Made by a program: the position numbers and the translations under genes. This document shows positions 62,886-64,000 of a DNA stretch of 64,000 bases, one piece after another. Within the stretch, counting starts at the first letter, position 1, and each line of letters begins with the position of its first letter. Origin of the DNA: Peptoniphilus sp. GNH (GTDB lineage Bacteria > Bacillota > Clostridia > Tissierellales > Peptoniphilaceae). The stretch is taken from assembly GCA_021307325.1 (NCBI GenBank), contig CP089931.1, positions 1,202,979 to 1,266,978 on the forward strand. The letters run 5' to 3'. Below the pieces are notes generated by a model. That model made no database searches, was not told where the DNA came from, and saw only the letters and a list, made by a program, of their open reading frames with translations.

Positions 62886-64000
62886 TCATCCATTTATATT
62901 TTTTAGTTCTTCAACCATGTTCAATCTAGAAATTTTTCTTCTTTGCAAAAATTGGACTATGATAAAAATCAAAACTCCTGCCAATATCATGTAAATATAA
63001 GCTATTTTTGGAATCTCTGCCACTATATAAAAATCTATTTTTGACAATGCCAAAATCAACATATAAACCATGAGTTTGTCAAAGATGGGTAGACTTATTA
63101 TTTCAAACAAGAGCAAGGCAAAAATTATGCCTCTCATATAAATTTTAGTAATCTCATCGTCCTTGTAGCCGAAAATTTTTAGATAAGATATATTCAGTCT
63201 GGATTTTTCTAAGATGAGTTTGCTTACTGTAAATACCAAGACTATATAAAATACAAAAGCCACCACCAGTATTGATTTAAAGACTCCATCAAAATTATTT
63301 ATGAAGTTGTTTAGATAGTCTCCAGTTTTTTTCTGATTGATTTCAGTAAGGAGTAAATTTTCTGGTAAATCTAGAGTTTTGTCGCTAAAATAAACATTAA
63401 AATCATCTGGTGCCTTTTCTAGAATTTTGTTCAAGTTTGCGAGGGGCATGAAGGCCTTCATAGAATAGATATCATCAAATATCTCTTTTACCTCTACTTC
63501 TTTATAGGTATCACTATGGGGTTTTTTGATAAAGAAGTGGTCTCCTAGAGATAATTTATATTTTTTTGCAAAGGCATTTGAAATTATAACTTCCTTATCC
63601 TTTAAATCATCCAAACCTTTCTCATTATAGCGTGATCCCTTATCTAGACCATATATTTCAAGTTTTTTATTGTCATCAATTTTTTCATCCGGCAATTTGA
63701 ATTTTAAATCGATTATCTTGCCCTTCATTTCTTCAGGCAAAACATCCATCGGCGCCTTTAAGACGCTGATATTTTTATATTTCATCTCCGTTTTCATCTG
63801 CTCTACATAATTTTTTATGATGGGCTTCATGCTTATTCCATATACTATTAGTAGGTTGGCGACAAAAACTCCAAATAAAAGTGCGGCAATGTTGACCCAA
63901 TTGTCTAAAAATACTCTTATTTTAAAGGCTTTTTTAAAAGCTGTGTTTTTTAATTTGAACCTGGTGTTCTTGCTCTTCTTCTTCAAATCTTTTCTCAAAA
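62886..64000 (-). CDS. FtsX-type ABC transporter permease, C-terminal part
   Basis: At least 371 codons, open to the window edge, so the N-terminus is missing. One helix near the start of the visible part (WVNIAALLFGVFVANLLIVY), an extracellular region of ~170 residues (MacB periplasmic-core-like, KEVIISNAFAKKYKLSLGDH), then three helices including SILVVAFVFYIVLVFTVSKL and IAYIYMILAGVLIFIIVQFL. The motif SYLKIFGYKDDEI is typical of FtsX/MacB permeases. Substrate unknown; an ATPase gene may lie beyond the edge. Confidence 0.8.
   Translation of the reverse strand, partial: LRKDLKKKSKNTRFKLKNTAFKKAFKIRVFLDNWVNIAALLFGVFVANLLIVYGISMKPIIKNYVEQMKTEMKYKNISVLKAPMDVLPEEMKGKIIDLKFKLPDEKIDDNKKLEIYGLDKGSRYNEKGLDDLKDKEVIISNAFAKKYKLSLGDHFFIKKPHSDTYKEVEVKEIFDDIYSMKAFMPLANLNKILEKAPDDFNVYFSDKTLDLPENLLLTEINQKKTGDYLNNFINNFDGVFKSILVVAFVFYIVLVFTVSKLILEKSRLNISYLKIFGYKDDEITKIYMRGIIFALLLFEIISLPIFDKLMVYMLILALSKIDFYIVAEIPKIAYIYMILAGVLIFIIVQFLQRRKISRLNMVEELKNING

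Overview
The window looks like a low-GC Gram-positive anaerobe of the Tissierellia / Peptoniphilaceae type (Anaerococcus- or Peptoniphilus-like). This is inferred from the AT-rich coding style, strong GGAGG ribosome binding sites, an arginine deiminase, a potassium-dependent-type membrane pyrophosphatase, a Mga-like regulator and the rpsF-ssb-rpsR plus yybS-gdpP-rplI-dnaB arrangement. Genus and species cannot be fixed from the sequence alone.

Layout. (a) 1-1206: a TetR regulator with a perfect operator over its own promoter, followed by the start of an ABC exporter that leaves the window. (b) About 1.6-37.2 kb: an almost complete siphophage-type prophage. Nearly all of it is on the minus strand; only the lysogeny pair is on plus. 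Read in transcription order from the right, it has: a divergent promoter inside a 46-bp inverted repeat (35455-35500); a small early gene; a sigma-like factor; a recombination/replication set (Cas4-like DUF2800 nuclease, DUF2815 ssDNA-binding protein, family A DNA polymerase, Rha, primase-SF3 helicase, VRR-NUC, SNF2 helicase); a DUF1492 regulator and HNH nuclease; the small terminase; a phage SAM synthetase with a ParB-methyltransferase; the large terminase; HK97-type head genes; tail genes; holin and amidase. No integrase is visible. The right end abuts the 3' end of rlmD, a known integration site for related elements, so the recombinase probably lies left of position 1, or is absent. (c) 37.4-64 kb: ordinary chromosome. 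It holds rlmD, a polysaccharide deacetylase, arcA, an HtrA protease, an MBL-fold hydrolase, murJ, an ABC exporter, a Mga-like regulator, the replication/ribosomal operons, ilvA, a DMT transporter, hppA, secG, an unusual sulfatase-fold/GDPD protein, a decayed IS30 transposase, gap and part of an ABC permease.

The most interesting material is non-canonical detail in the prophage. There are cargo units with their own promoters, operators and terminators set between structural genes: a YafQ-type toxin-antitoxin, a lipoprotein/DUF2975/HTH operon under tandem operators, an ATC-hydrolase-like enzyme, and TetR-ABC. The portal and small terminase genes have strong ribosome binding sites but appear to start with AUA and AUC. 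A 70-bp tandem duplication breaks one small gene. A classic -1 frameshift site lies in the tail chaperone gene. Two intergenic hairpins share loop and 3' flank but have different, compensated stems. A nested AT-rich inverted repeat beside the primase gene is a candidate phage origin. I found no CRISPR array, rRNA or tRNA gene.
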